From the NCBI GenBank assembly GCA_050330055.1, contig JBHJOF010000213.1:1-12527 (forward strand): a DNA stretch of 12,527 nucleotides. The letters are read 5' to 3'. Origin of the DNA: JBHJOF01 sp050330055. Its GTDB lineage: Bacteria; Pseudomonadota; Alphaproteobacteria; Kiloniellales; JAKSDN01. The notes under the pieces are model-generated. The model ran no database searches. It saw only the letters and a list, made by a program, of their open reading frames with translations, and was not told where the DNA came from. Position numbers and translations under genes: made by a program. Position 1 is the first letter of the stretch. Every line of letters starts with the position of its first letter. Positions 1-7,042 of the stretch are shown in pieces.

Positions 1-421
1 GGTCGACTTCGCCGGCCGCGGCCTGCAGGTCCTGCAGCACGCATCCGGCCTCGGCGGTCAGCGTGTAGTCCTCGGGGTCGATATGGCGGATGCGGTTCAT
101 GCGGCCGAGGTTGACCAGCACCTCCGCGCCGCGTTCGAAGGGCAGGCCGCCGCCGCAGAGCCCGGTGTTGCCGCCCTGCGGCACGATCGGCACGCGCGCC
201 GCCGCGCAGAGCTTGACCACGGCGGCCACCTCGTCGGTCGTGGCGGGACGCACGACGAAGGGCGTCGCGCCCTTGAAGAGCCCGCGCGGCTCCTCCAGAT
301 AGGGCGCCATGTCGGCCGGATCGTCGATCAGGCCCTTGTCGCCGACCACGCCGGCGATGGCTTCGCGCAGCGCCGCGAAGCGGTTGGCATCGGGGCGGGC
401 CTTGGTCTCGATCTGGGTCAT
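1..421 (-). CDS. FAD-binding oxidase/dehydrogenase of the GlcD/D-2-hydroxyacid type, 5' part only
   Basis: The frame reads from an ATG at 421 to the window edge, giving the first 140 residues; the rest lies outside the window. It begins MTQIETKARPD and contains the PCMH/FAD_binding_4 signature: a VVRPATTDEVAAVV stretch near residues 57-70, then PQGGNTGLCGG near 83-93, which forms the FAD pyrophosphate-binding loop in this family, and later a TLTAEAG strand. Family members oxidise 2-hydroxyacids (D-lactate, glycolate, D-2-hydroxyglutarate) with FAD as cofactor. The substrate-deciding C-terminal domain is missing, so no narrower call is possible. It lies downstream of the sua5 gene on the same strand, separated by 235 bp that carry a palindromic repeat, so co-transcription is uncertain. 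I recall this pairing with sua5 from other alphaproteobacteria but have not checked it. Confidence 0.88.
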   Translation of the reverse strand, partial: MTQIETKARPDANRFAALREAIAGVVGDKGLIDDPADMAPYLEEPRGLFKGATPFVVRPATTDEVAAVVKLCAAARVPIVPQGGNTGLCGGGLPFERGAEVLVNLGRMNRIRHIDPEDYTLTAEAGCVLQDLQAAAGEVD

Positions 422-516
422 GGCGGCACTCTAGGGGAAAGGCGGGCGGGGCCCAAGGGTTCGGATATCACAAGTGGCCGACGATAGTTCAGTGTCCTGG
501 GGCACCGCCATGCGGA

Positions 517-631
517 CTTCGAGACGGCCCTTCGGGCCTCCTCAGGCTGAGGATAGACCTTTGATGCCACCCAAGATTCCGCCTCACCCTGAGGAGCCCG
601 CCGTAGCTTCGCGAAGGCGGGCGTCTCGAAG
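517..631. repeat. Composite intergenic palindromic repeat
   Basis: Two arms face each other. The outer ends are CTTCGAGACG (517-526) and CGTCTCGAAG (622-631), exact reverse complements. Inside them CTCCTCAGGCTGAGG (538-552) matches CCTCACCCTGAGGAG (582-596) with one mismatch. Each arm also carries its own small hairpin: GCCC-TTC-GGGC (527-537) on the left, and CCCGCC/GGCGGG (597-602, 616-621) around the palindrome CTTCGCGAAG (607-616) on the right. This matches the style of dispersed palindromic repeats seen between genes in many alphaproteobacteria. It lies between sua5 and the FAD oxidase gene and could slow or end transcription or protect mRNA ends. Role is inferred; the structure is directly visible. 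Confidence 0.8.
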
Positions 632-656
632 GGCGCAGGCTGTACCTGCAGTGTAG

Positions 657-1646
<990 letters not shown>

Positions 1647-1655
1647 GACAGGCCA

Positions 1656-1664
1656 TCTATAGCC
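1656..1664 (-). promoter_or_regulatory. Possible -10 element of sua5
   Basis: The minus strand reads GGCTATAGA here, ending 9 bases before the sua5 ATG. TATAGA resembles an alphaproteobacterial -10 hexamer, and an almost identical GGCTATAG lies upstream of the PotB-like gene at 4712-4705. I see no convincing -35 box. Tentative. Confidence 0.25.
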
Positions 1665-1721
1665 GGGCGCGACGCCGAAAGGGAGAGAATGACGTGCGTA
1701 TTGGCAGTCACGGGAAAGGCG

Positions 1722-1741
1722 GGACGGCCGTGCGGCCGTCC
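1722..1741 (-). terminator. GC-rich hairpin after the ABC transporter operon
   Basis: GGACGGCCG (1722-1730) and CGGCCGTCC (1733-1741) are exact reverse complements with almost no loop; opening one pair gives a tetraloop. It begins 24 bases past the stop codon of the binding-protein gene and is the only strong stem before sua5. There is no T-run on the minus strand side, so it would be a weak intrinsic terminator or a 3'-end stabiliser. Confidence 0.4.
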
Positions 1742-1765
1742 GCCGCCTGACCGGGCGTGGCTGGT

Positions 1766-2818
1766 CTACTTCTTAAGCTGGGTCCAGACCTTGTCTCTGA
1801 GGTCGAGCGCCTTCTCCGAGCAGAACTTCACGGGGACCAGGCGTTCCTCGTACTCGGCGGGCATGTTGACCGCGGGATCCGCCTTGAGGCTTTCGTTCAG
1901 ATAGGCGTCCGATCCTGCAATCGCGTTCATGTAGCCGCTGAAGTTCGTAGCCACCGCGGCATTCTCGGGAAGCATCATCCAGTCGAGGAAGGTCTTTGCG
2001 TTCTCCAGGTTGGGCGCGCCCTTCGGGATCATCATGTTGTCTGACCAGAAGCTCGTGCCCTCGGTCGGATAGACATAGACCGCGGTGGGCAGCTGCTCCT
2101 TGGTGCGATGCGCCGCGCCGTTCCAGTGCTGGAACAGAATGGTTTCACCGGAGACCATGGAATCGATCGTGCCGGAGGTCGCGTAGACCTTGACGTGCTC
2201 CTTTTGCTGCTTCAGCACGTCGAGGATCTGCTGCGCTTCGCCGGGATCTTCCGTGCACTTGTCGACGCCGGCGTAGTAGGCGGCCGAGTTGTAGAGATCA
2301 GCCTGCGAGTCCAGCGCGCCGAGTTTGCCGGCAATCTCCGAGCGGGGCTCGAAGAACTCCTTCCAGCTTTCCTCCAGCTTTCCGTCAGGCACCTTCGCGG
2401 AGTCGTAGGTGAAGCCCGTGGTGCCCCACATGTAAGGGACGGAGTACTCCCGGTTCTCGTCGCCTGGGACGCTCTGGAAGGGCTTCAGCACGTTACCGAA
2501 ATTCGACATCGACTTGGCGTCGATCTTCTCGACCAGCCCTTCCCGGATCAGTGCCTCAACGGTCTGGCCGCCGGGGAAGACGACGTCATAGCCGGCACCG
2601 CCGGCCTGCAACTTCGCCATCATGTCTTCGTCTGAGGCGTAGGTGTCCAGCGTCGCCTTGATTCCGGTTTCGTCCTCGAACTTCTTCATAAGATCCGGGG
2701 GAAAGTAATTCGCCCAGTTGTAGAGGTGTAGCTCGCCCTGCGCATGAGCATTGCCCGCCACCAAACCGGCGGCCAGAGCAATGGCGGCACAGGTTCCTAG
2801 AGTCTTTCCAAAGAGCAT
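1766..2818 (-). CDS. ABC transporter substrate-binding protein, spermidine/putrescine (PotD/PotF) family
   Basis: A 350-residue periplasmic binding protein. I set the start at the ATG at 2818, not at an in-frame ATG 21 bases upstream, because AAGGAGG (2832-2826) lies 7 bases before it. The N-terminus is a typical Sec signal: MLFGKTLG, a hydrophobic core rich in Ala and Leu, then cleavage after AHA at residue 26. The mature protein opens with ELHLYNWANYFPPDL, the family's YNW motif, followed by FEDETGIKAT, YDVVFPGG and SVPYMWGTTGFTYD, all normal for polyamine binders. Length is standard (about 350). The usual ligand is putrescine or spermidine, but related proteins bind other cationic compounds and the pocket cannot be judged fully here. 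It is the last gene of the ABC operon, 113 bases after the PotC-like gene, a gap that may carry its own promoter. Confidence 0.92.
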   Translation of the reverse strand: MLFGKTLGTCAAIALAAGLVAGNAHAQGELHLYNWANYFPPDLMKKFEDETGIKATLDTYASDEDMMAKLQAGGAGYDVVFPGGQTVEALIREGLVEKIDAKSMSNFGNVLKPFQSVPGDENREYSVPYMWGTTGFTYDSAKVPDGKLEESWKEFFEPRSEIAGKLGALDSQADLYNSAAYYAGVDKCTEDPGEAQQILDVLKQQKEHVKVYATSGTIDSMVSGETILFQHWNGAAHRTKEQLPTAVYVYPTEGTSFWSDNMMIPKGAPNLENAKTFLDWMMLPENAAVATNFSGYMNAIAGSDAYLNESLKADPAVNMPAEYEERLVPVKFCSEKALDLRDKVWTQLKK

Positions 2819-2825
2819 TTCGCAT

Positions 2826-2832
2826 CCTCCTT
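2826..2832 (-). promoter_or_regulatory. Strong ribosome binding site deciding the binding-protein start
   Basis: AAGGAGG on the minus strand, 7 bases upstream of the ATG at 2818. It is inside the reading frame of the upstream alternative ATG at 2839, which has no comparable site, so the shorter start is preferred. Confidence 0.7.
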
Positions 2833-2860
2833 CTGCCATTTTTTGATCTTGATACGGACA

Positions 2861-2889
2861 ATCTTAGCACGCCCCCACCGAATTGGGAA
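2861..2889 (-). promoter_or_regulatory. Candidate internal promoter for the substrate-binding protein gene
   Basis: On the minus strand TTCCCA (2889-2884) and TAAGAT (2866-2861) are separated by exactly 17 bases; each matches the sigma-70 consensus at four of six positions. The site lies in the 113-base gap between the PotC-like gene and the binding-protein gene, about 40 bases before the ATG. Extra transcription of the binding protein would fit the excess of that subunit over permeases usual in ABC importers. Weak boxes, so tentative. Confidence 0.3.
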
Positions 2890-2931
2890 AAATGCCCTAA
2901 CCAACCGGCACCGTACTTGGCGATCGTGAGC

Positions 2932-3765
2932 CTAGAACTTGCTGCGCTGCGAAAGGAGGAACGCGATCGAGACGGCAATGATGGAAACCAGAATCATCAA
3001 GGAAGAGACGGCGTTGACCTCGGGCGTAATGCCAATGCGCACCATACCATAGATGTAAACGGGCAAGGTCGTAGACCCGGCGCCAGCAACGAAGAAGGTG
3101 ATGACGAAATCGTCCAGCGAAATGATGAATGCCAGCACCAGGCCCGACAATATCCCTGGCCAGAGCAGCGGCAGCGTGATGCAGCGAAAGGTCTGCCATT
3201 CGTCGGCATAGAGATCGGACGCCGCCTCGGCCAGTGCCGGGTCCATGTCCGCAAGTCGGGCCCGGATTGGCAGGTAGGCGAAGGGGATGCAGAAGACGGT
3301 ATGCGCCAGGATCACCGTCATGTGACCGAGCTGCAGTCCGAGGAAGGCGAAAAACATGAGCGTGGCGACCGCGGTGACGATCTCCGGCACGATGAGCGGC
3401 AGGGCGAGGACGGCCTGAACGGCGTCCTGGCCGGCGAACCGCGCGCGTGCCATGACGAGCGCTGCGACCGTCGCAGCGGCAGTCGCGGACAATGCTGCGG
3501 CGGAAGCTATGATGATCGAGTTTCGGGCCGCCTGCAGGATATCGGGATTGTCGAGGACGGCTCCGTACCAGTCGAAAGTGAAGCCGGTCCAGACCGTGAC
3601 CGTGGTGTTTTGATTGAAGCTGAGCGCGAGCAGGATGAGGATCGGCAGATAGAGATAGGCGAAGAAGCAGGCGGCAAGCCACGTCACGCCAGGAAAATAC
3701 TGAATGCGAAAAGGCTTAGCCACGAAGGGCCGCCATCTGGATTGCCTCTGCCGGAGAGCGTTCAT
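2932..3765 (-). CDS. ABC transporter permease, PotC-like
   Basis: A 277-residue inner-membrane permease of the binding-protein-dependent transport family. About six hydrophobic segments are visible, near residues 27-48, 82-105, 117-141, 150-166, 204-223 and 252-270. The ATPase-docking EAA loop reads LAEAASDLYADEW (178-190) followed by TLPLLWPGILSG (197-208), close to family consensus. The start ATG at 3765 overlaps the stop of the upstream permease in an ATGA arrangement (shared bases 3763-3764), which marks translational coupling and rules out a longer reading into the upstream gene. It partners with the PotB-like permease and the PotD-like binding protein. An intact EAA loop means it should still dock an ATPase, although none is encoded beside it. 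Polyamine transport is the likely role by family. Confidence 0.92.
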   Translation of the reverse strand: MNALRQRQSRWRPFVAKPFRIQYFPGVTWLAACFFAYLYLPILILLALSFNQNTTVTVWTGFTFDWYGAVLDNPDILQAARNSIIIASAAALSATAAATVAALVMARARFAGQDAVQAVLALPLIVPEIVTAVATLMFFAFLGLQLGHMTVILAHTVFCIPFAYLPIRARLADMDPALAEAASDLYADEWQTFRCITLPLLWPGILSGLVLAFIISLDDFVITFFVAGAGSTTLPVYIYGMVRIGITPEVNAVSSLMILVSIIAVSIAFLLSQRSKF

Positions 3766-4661
3766 GAGACCCCGCCATTGGTTCGGCGGCTGCGCATCAG
3801 ATAGATCGTCATGGTCAGCAGGACGATGGCCAGCAGGATGAAGGCCAAGGCCGCTCCGAACGGCCAGTTTCGCGACGCGCCGAACTGCATCTGGATGAGA
3901 TTGCCAATAAGCAGCGACTTGCTGCCGCCGAGCAGCACCGGCGTGACATAAGCGCCCAGGCAGGGAATCAGAACCAGAATGCAGCCAGCGGCGATGCCGG
4001 GAAGCGCCAGGGGAATCAGCACACGCCACAGTACGTGCCAACGCGTGGCGTAGAGGTCGTAGGCCGCCTCGACCAGGCGAAAGTCGATCTTTTCCAGGCT
4101 GCCGTAAATCGGCAGGACCATGAAGGGAAGAAACGAATAGGTCAGGCCCACCGCGACCGAGAAATCGGTGTAGAGCATCGTGATGGGATCGCGCACGAGG
4201 CCGAGGTCCTGCAGGCCGAGATTGATCAGGCCGGTGTCGCGCAACAGCAGGATCCAGGCATAGTTGCGGACCAGGAGATTGGTCCAGAAGGGAATCGTCA
4301 CGAAGAAGATCAGCAGATTGCGGTAGCGCTCCGGCTGAATCGCCATGTACAGCGCCGTCGGAAAGCCGATGGCGAGGGCGACGAGCGTGGTCGTGACCGA
4401 GAGCCAGAACGAGCGCAGGAAGATCTCGAGATAGGCCGTATTGAAGCTCAGCGATCCGTCGAGCGCTTCCTCCAAGAAGACATTGACATAGGCCTGGGTC
4501 GTGAAGCTGCCCCACACCACGCCGCCGTAGCGGTTGCGCTCGAGCAGCGAAATAACGGCCATCAGTAGCAACGGCACGATCATGAAGAAGCCAATGACGC
4601 CGATAGCCGGCGCCAGGCCCAGGCCACGCCGCACCACCGCAGACCGAACTGGAAGTCGCAT
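3762..4661 (-). CDS. ABC transporter permease, PotB-like
   Basis: From the start chosen, 299 residues with about six membrane segments; the first is GLAPAIGVIGFFMIVPLLLM (14-33). TIPFWTNLLVRNYAWI (122-137) and the EAA loop VEAAYDLYATRWHVLWRV with PLALPGI (198-223) are characteristic of PotB/PotH permeases. Start choice is open: the frame stays open to a GTG at 4724, with ATGs at 4676 and 4661. I prefer 4661 because AGGG lies 5 bases upstream within AGGGTAGGA, while the other starts have no Shine-Dalgarno-like sequence; a TATAGT at 4709-4704 that could be a -10 also argues against the GTG. This is the first gene of the operon, overlapping the PotC-like gene by 4 bases. No ATP-binding subunit gene exists up- or downstream within the window. 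Confidence 0.9.
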   Translation of the reverse strand: MRLPVRSAVVRRGLGLAPAIGVIGFFMIVPLLLMAVISLLERNRYGGVVWGSFTTQAYVNVFLEEALDGSLSFNTAYLEIFLRSFWLSVTTTLVALAIGFPTALYMAIQPERYRNLLIFFVTIPFWTNLLVRNYAWILLLRDTGLINLGLQDLGLVRDPITMLYTDFSVAVGLTYSFLPFMVLPIYGSLEKIDFRLVEAAYDLYATRWHVLWRVLIPLALPGIAAGCILVLIPCLGAYVTPVLLGGSKSLLIGNLIQMQFGASRNWPFGAALAFILLAIVLLTMTIYLMRSRRTNGGVS

Positions 4662-4703
4662 TCCTACCCTGTTCATTTGCTTACGGTTTAGAGACTTTCC
4701 CCG

Positions 4704-4712
4704 ACTATAGCC
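4704..4712 (-). promoter_or_regulatory. Possible -10 element of the ABC operon
   Basis: The minus strand reads GGCTATAGT. TATAGT matches the -10 consensus at five of six positions and lies 28 bases before the ATG at 4676 and 43 before that at 4661. No clear -35 box is present 16-18 bases upstream. Shared with the sua5 upstream region (GGCTATAGA). Confidence 0.3.
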
Positions 4713-4822
4713 GATCAGGGCCACCCGCGGGGCATTTCGCGCCTGACAGGGTTCGCGCCGCTGATTGCTCGGCGAGTTCTGTCATCGGCCGTGGGGTCGA
4801 GCGGGAGCGCGGCCAAGGAGCG

Positions 4823-4849
4823 ACAATCAAACGGTCACAATCAACCGGT
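4823..4849. repeat. Tandem 13-base repeat, period 14
   Basis: ACAATCAAACGGT (4823-4835) is followed after one base by ACAATCAACCGGT (4837-4849), identical at 12 of 13 positions. The second copy continues into ACCGGTTTT, which recurs at 5059-5067. A period of 14 is not a full helical turn multiple. Could be a double binding site for a regulator of the ABC operon or of parA; function unknown. Confidence 0.6.
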
Positions 4850-4915
4850 TTTGGCAGAAGGAGCTAGGGACCTTCGTTTGCGATTGAACTCGACAGTGCG
4901 CTGCAGCACCTTGAG

Positions 4916-4964
4916 AAAAATGCAGAATCGGCAAAGAGCCGCCCGATTTCAGCGAGCGGCTCTT
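4916..4964 (-). promoter_or_regulatory. Interleaved hairpins: possible attenuator or pseudoknot in the ABC operon leader
   Basis: Two perfect inverted repeats interlock. AAGAGCCGC (4934-4942) pairs with GCGGCTCTT (4956-4964), 9 bp; AATCGG (4926-4931) pairs with CCGATT (4943-4948), 6 bp. Because one strand of each stem lies inside the other, they either exclude each other or form an H-type pseudoknot. Read on the minus strand, towards the ABC operon, the 6-bp hairpin comes second and is followed 5 bases later by ATTTTT, resembling a terminator that the 9-bp hairpin would block. This would require a promoter to the right of 4964, which I cannot show. Confidence 0.35.
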
Positions 4965-5059
4965 GCTCTTCGCTTCATTTGCCCACGAGCACGACCCCAC
5001 CCGCGGTTGTGAGGTCGACTGGGAGTCACCGCACAGGCATTGCGGCGGCTAAAGCGTCA

Positions 5060-5072
5060 CCGGTTTTACCGG
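5060..5072. repeat. Short inverted repeat CCGGT-TTT-ACCGG
   Basis: Five-base arms around TTT, 162 bases before the parA start and sharing ACCGGTTTT with the tandem repeat at 4844-4852. Size fits an operator half-site pair, but it is short enough to arise by chance. Confidence 0.35.
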
Positions 5073-5150
5073 CCACGTGACGTTAGCGTGCACCCATTCT
5101 TATCGACGGTCAAGGGTCCAGTCGTGCGCTGCACAAAGTGCGATGCAGCA

Positions 5151-5180
5151 TTGCGGCCGACGATGGCGGCTTGCTATTGT
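5151..5180 (+). promoter_or_regulatory. Candidate parA promoter
   Basis: TTGCGG (5151-5156) and TATTGT (5175-5180) are 18 bases apart and would start transcription near 5187, about 47 bases before the parA ATG. This would exclude the longer in-frame start at 5138. Matches are partial, so weak. Confidence 0.28.
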
Positions 5181-5233
5181 GCGTATGCGAAAAGCTCGCT
5201 TACACGGCGAAGCTCCGCGCGGATGGCGGCCCC

Positions 5234-5872
5234 ATGGCAGCAAGAATCATCACCATAGCGCAGCAGAAGGGCGGGGCAGGCAAGACCACACTGGCCGCGC
5301 ACCTGGCCGTTGCCATGTCGGCTGGCCGGCGCTCTGTGGCCCTTGTCGACATTGATCCGCAGCAGTCGCTGACGCAGTGGTACCGCCTGCGCGAGGCGCG
5401 CCTGGGTGCCAACGGCGCCGGGCTGCGGCTCAGCCAGATCAGCGGCTGGCGCGTGCAGGCCGAGGTCGAGCGGCTGGCGGCGGCGCACGACGTCCTGCTG
5501 ATCGACAGCCCGCCGCACGCGGAGACCGAGGCCAAGATCGCGATTCGCTGCGCCGATCTGGTCGTGGTTCCGGTGCAGCCCTCGCCGATGGACGTCTGGG
5601 CGACCCGGCCGACGCTGGCGTTGGCGCAGCAGGAGAAGGTGCCGGCGTTGCTGGTGCTCAACCGGGTGCCGCCGCGCGCCAATCTGACGGGCGAGATGCT
5701 GGCGGCGTTGGCCGAGTTGGGCGCGGGACTGGCCAATACGCGCATCGGCAACCGGATCGCCTTCGCCAGTGCCCTGGCCGAGGGTCGCGGCGTCGCCGAG
5801 GTCCAGCCAGGTGGCCAGGCGACGGTCGAGATCAGGGCGCTGGCGCGCGAGCTGCTGCGTCGAGCCGCCTGA
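5234..5872 (+). CDS. ParA/MinD-family ATPase, small orphan type
   Basis: A 212-residue cytoplasmic P-loop ATPase. The deviant Walker A motif QKGGAGKTT (11-19) has both the signature lysine (K12) and the catalytic-loop lysine (K17); Walker A' is VALVDIDPQQS (35-45), with the switch-I aspartate; Walker B is DVLLIDSPPH (86-95), followed by CADLVVVPVQPSP (106-118). The absence of an N-terminal DNA-binding domain places it with small type Ib ParAs, which position DNA, protein clusters or organelles on the nucleoid. I chose the ATG at 5234 because the protein then opens directly with the first strand, MAARIITIAQ; an in-frame ATG at 5138 would add 32 residues unlike the family. No ParB, CopG-like partner, parS array, chemoreceptor or other cargo gene lies beside it. 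It is the only plus-strand gene and converges on the NAGGN operon. Confidence 0.92.
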   Translation: MAARIITIAQQKGGAGKTTLAAHLAVAMSAGRRSVALVDIDPQQSLTQWYRLREARLGANGAGLRLSQISGWRVQAEVERLAAAHDVLLIDSPPHAETEAKIAIRCADLVVVPVQPSPMDVWATRPTLALAQQEKVPALLVLNRVPPRANLTGEMLAALAELGAGLANTRIGNRIAFASALAEGRGVAEVQPGGQATVEIRALARELLRRAA

Positions 5873-5883
5873 GCCGCGCTCAG
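5869..5883. terminator. Small hairpin between convergent genes
   Basis: CTGAGC (5869-5874) and GCTCAG (5878-5883) around a CGC loop, overlapping the parA stop codon and lying 31 bases past the M42 peptidase stop on the other strand. Could help end transcription in both directions, but there is no T-run on either side. Confidence 0.25.
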
Positions 5884-5914
5884 CGACACCCCGACTGGTT
5901 GCAGACTGCGCCGA

Positions 5915-7042
5915 TCAGTGTCGCACGGCCTCGGAATCCGCCGCCGGCAAGTCGCCCATCGGGCCCAGGGCCTCGGTGTCCCGCTGAAACAGCGGGGGCG
6001 TCTGCATGTAGAGCATGAGCAGGCGAGAGAGCGCCGTCAGCGAGTCCAAATGGGTCCGCTCGTAGCCGTGCGACGAGTCGAGGGCAAAGCAGAGCAGGGC
6101 GGTGCGGATGTCGTTGCCGGCCTCGAGGGCTGCCGCGGCATCACTGCGGTAGTAGCGGAACACGTCGCGGCTGTGCTCGATCCCGTGACCCTGGCAGAGC
6201 CCGAGCAGGCTGCGCGTCAGGTGCCAGTCGAAGGGTCCGCTGGAATCCTGCATGGCCACAGTGACGCCATACTCCGCGGTGTTCTGACCGGGCGCAATGG
6301 TTCCGTTGTCGATCGAGACGAGCTCGGCCACGTCGCCGTGCAGCACGTGCGAGGCGCCGACGCCGACCTCCTCCGAAATGGTGAAGAGCAGATGGCAGTC
6401 CATCGGCAGCCGGGCATTTCCGTCCCTGACGGCCTTCGCCGCGGCCAGCACGGCCGCCACGCCGGCCTTGTCATCCAGATGCCGGGCATTGATGAAACCG
6501 TTGCCGGTGATCTCGGGCGCGGAATCCACTGCGATCGTGTCGCCGATATTGACGCCGAGATCGCGCACGTCAGGCTCGCTGTGCACCTGCTCGTCCAGCC
6601 GGAGCTCGAGATTGGTCCAGCTGATCGGCTGCTCATCGACCTCCTCGTGATAGACGTGGCCGGAGGCCTTGAGCGGCAAGATGGTCCCGCGAATGCGAAG
6701 CGCGCCGTCGGTAAACACGGTCACGCGCGCGCCTTCGGCGAAGCGGGCGGACCAAGTGCCGATCGGCACTACCTCCAGCCGGCCGTTCTCGCGGTAGGCC
6801 TTGACCATGGCACCCAGCGTGTCGAGATGCGACACGATGGCGCGGTCGGGTGTCGACTGCTGGCCTGCCAAGTCGGCGCGAATGGCGCCGCGACGCGTCA
6901 GCTCGAATGGAATGTCGAGCTCCCGCAGCCGGTTGCAGACGAAGGCGACGGCCTCGTCCGTCATGCCGGAGGGGCTCGCTATGTCGAGCAGCGCCCGCAG
7001 CGTCGTAACCAGGTACGAACTATCGACCGGCAGGTCACGCAT
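5915..7042 (-). CDS. M42-family metallopeptidase of the NAGGN osmoprotectant system
   Basis: A 375-residue cytoplasmic protein of the M42 (glutamyl aminopeptidase/endoglucanase M) clan. Metal and catalytic residues are in place: H72 and D74 in SHLDTLG, D190-D191 in ARHLDDKAG, E224-E225 in SEEVGVG, D245 in SIDNGT, and H325 in SSHGYERTH. It is the third gene of the trio found with N-acetylglutaminylglutamine amide synthesis in diverse bacteria, and its start ATG (7042) shares one base with the synthetase stop in a TGATG junction, so it is translationally coupled. Its exact role is not settled to my knowledge; degrading or recycling the dipeptide when osmotic stress ends is the natural guess. 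The C-terminal tail (about residues 348-375) is Pro/Ala/Asp-rich and probably flexible. Confidence 0.93.
   Translation of the reverse strand: MRDLPVDSSYLVTTLRALLDIASPSGMTDEAVAFVCNRLRELDIPFELTRRGAIRADLAGQQSTPDRAIVSHLDTLGAMVKAYRENGRLEVVPIGTWSARFAEGARVTVFTDGALRIRGTILPLKASGHVYHEEVDEQPISWTNLELRLDEQVHSEPDVRDLGVNIGDTIAVDSAPEITGNGFINARHLDDKAGVAAVLAAAKAVRDGNARLPMDCHLLFTISEEVGVGASHVLHGDVAELVSIDNGTIAPGQNTAEYGVTVAMQDSSGPFDWHLTRSLLGLCQGHGIEHSRDVFRYYRSDAAAALEAGNDIRTALLCFALDSSHGYERTHLDSLTALSRLLMLYMQTPPLFQRDTEALGPMGDLPAADSEAVRH

Larger units (their letters stand above)
4662..5233. other. Non-coding spacer upstream of the ABC operon and parA
   Basis: About 570 bases between two divergently transcribed genes with no convincing coding sequence. 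Two short plus-strand frames (4791-5012 and 5040-5258) have basic, low-complexity products, no ribosome site and no recognisable motif. The stretch holds: a possible -10 for the PotB-like gene (4704-4712), a 13-base tandem repeat (4823-4849), a T-run on the minus strand (4916-4920), interleaved hairpins (4926-4964), a CCGGT-TTT-ACCGG inverted repeat (5060-5072), a 10-base direct repeat GTGCGCTGCA (4896-4905 and 5124-5133) and a candidate parA promoter (5151-5180). No tRNA or known riboswitch was recognised. Confidence 0.6.

Noticed and set aside
2932..4515. A single 527-residue minus-strand open frame covering most of both permease genes
   Set aside because: Only its 3' half (from 3765) reads as a permease; the upstream half is a basic, non-membrane shadow of the PotB-like gene, which is read in a different frame. 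It is two overlapping genes, not a fusion.
4791..5012. Possible 73-residue gene in the spacer upstream of parA
   Set aside because: No ribosome site, basic composition without motif, and it runs over the repeats and hairpins of the spacer.
4662..5233. Possible tRNA, known riboswitch or CRISPR in the largest spacer
   Set aside because: No T-loop-like GGTTCGAATCC, no regular repeat-spacer array and no riboswitch core that I recognise; only short repeats and hairpins.
5234..5872. Reading the ParA gene as proof of a plasmid or integrated element
   Set aside because: No replication, mobilisation, integrase or ParB gene and no composition break nearby; the flanks are ordinary chromosomal genes.
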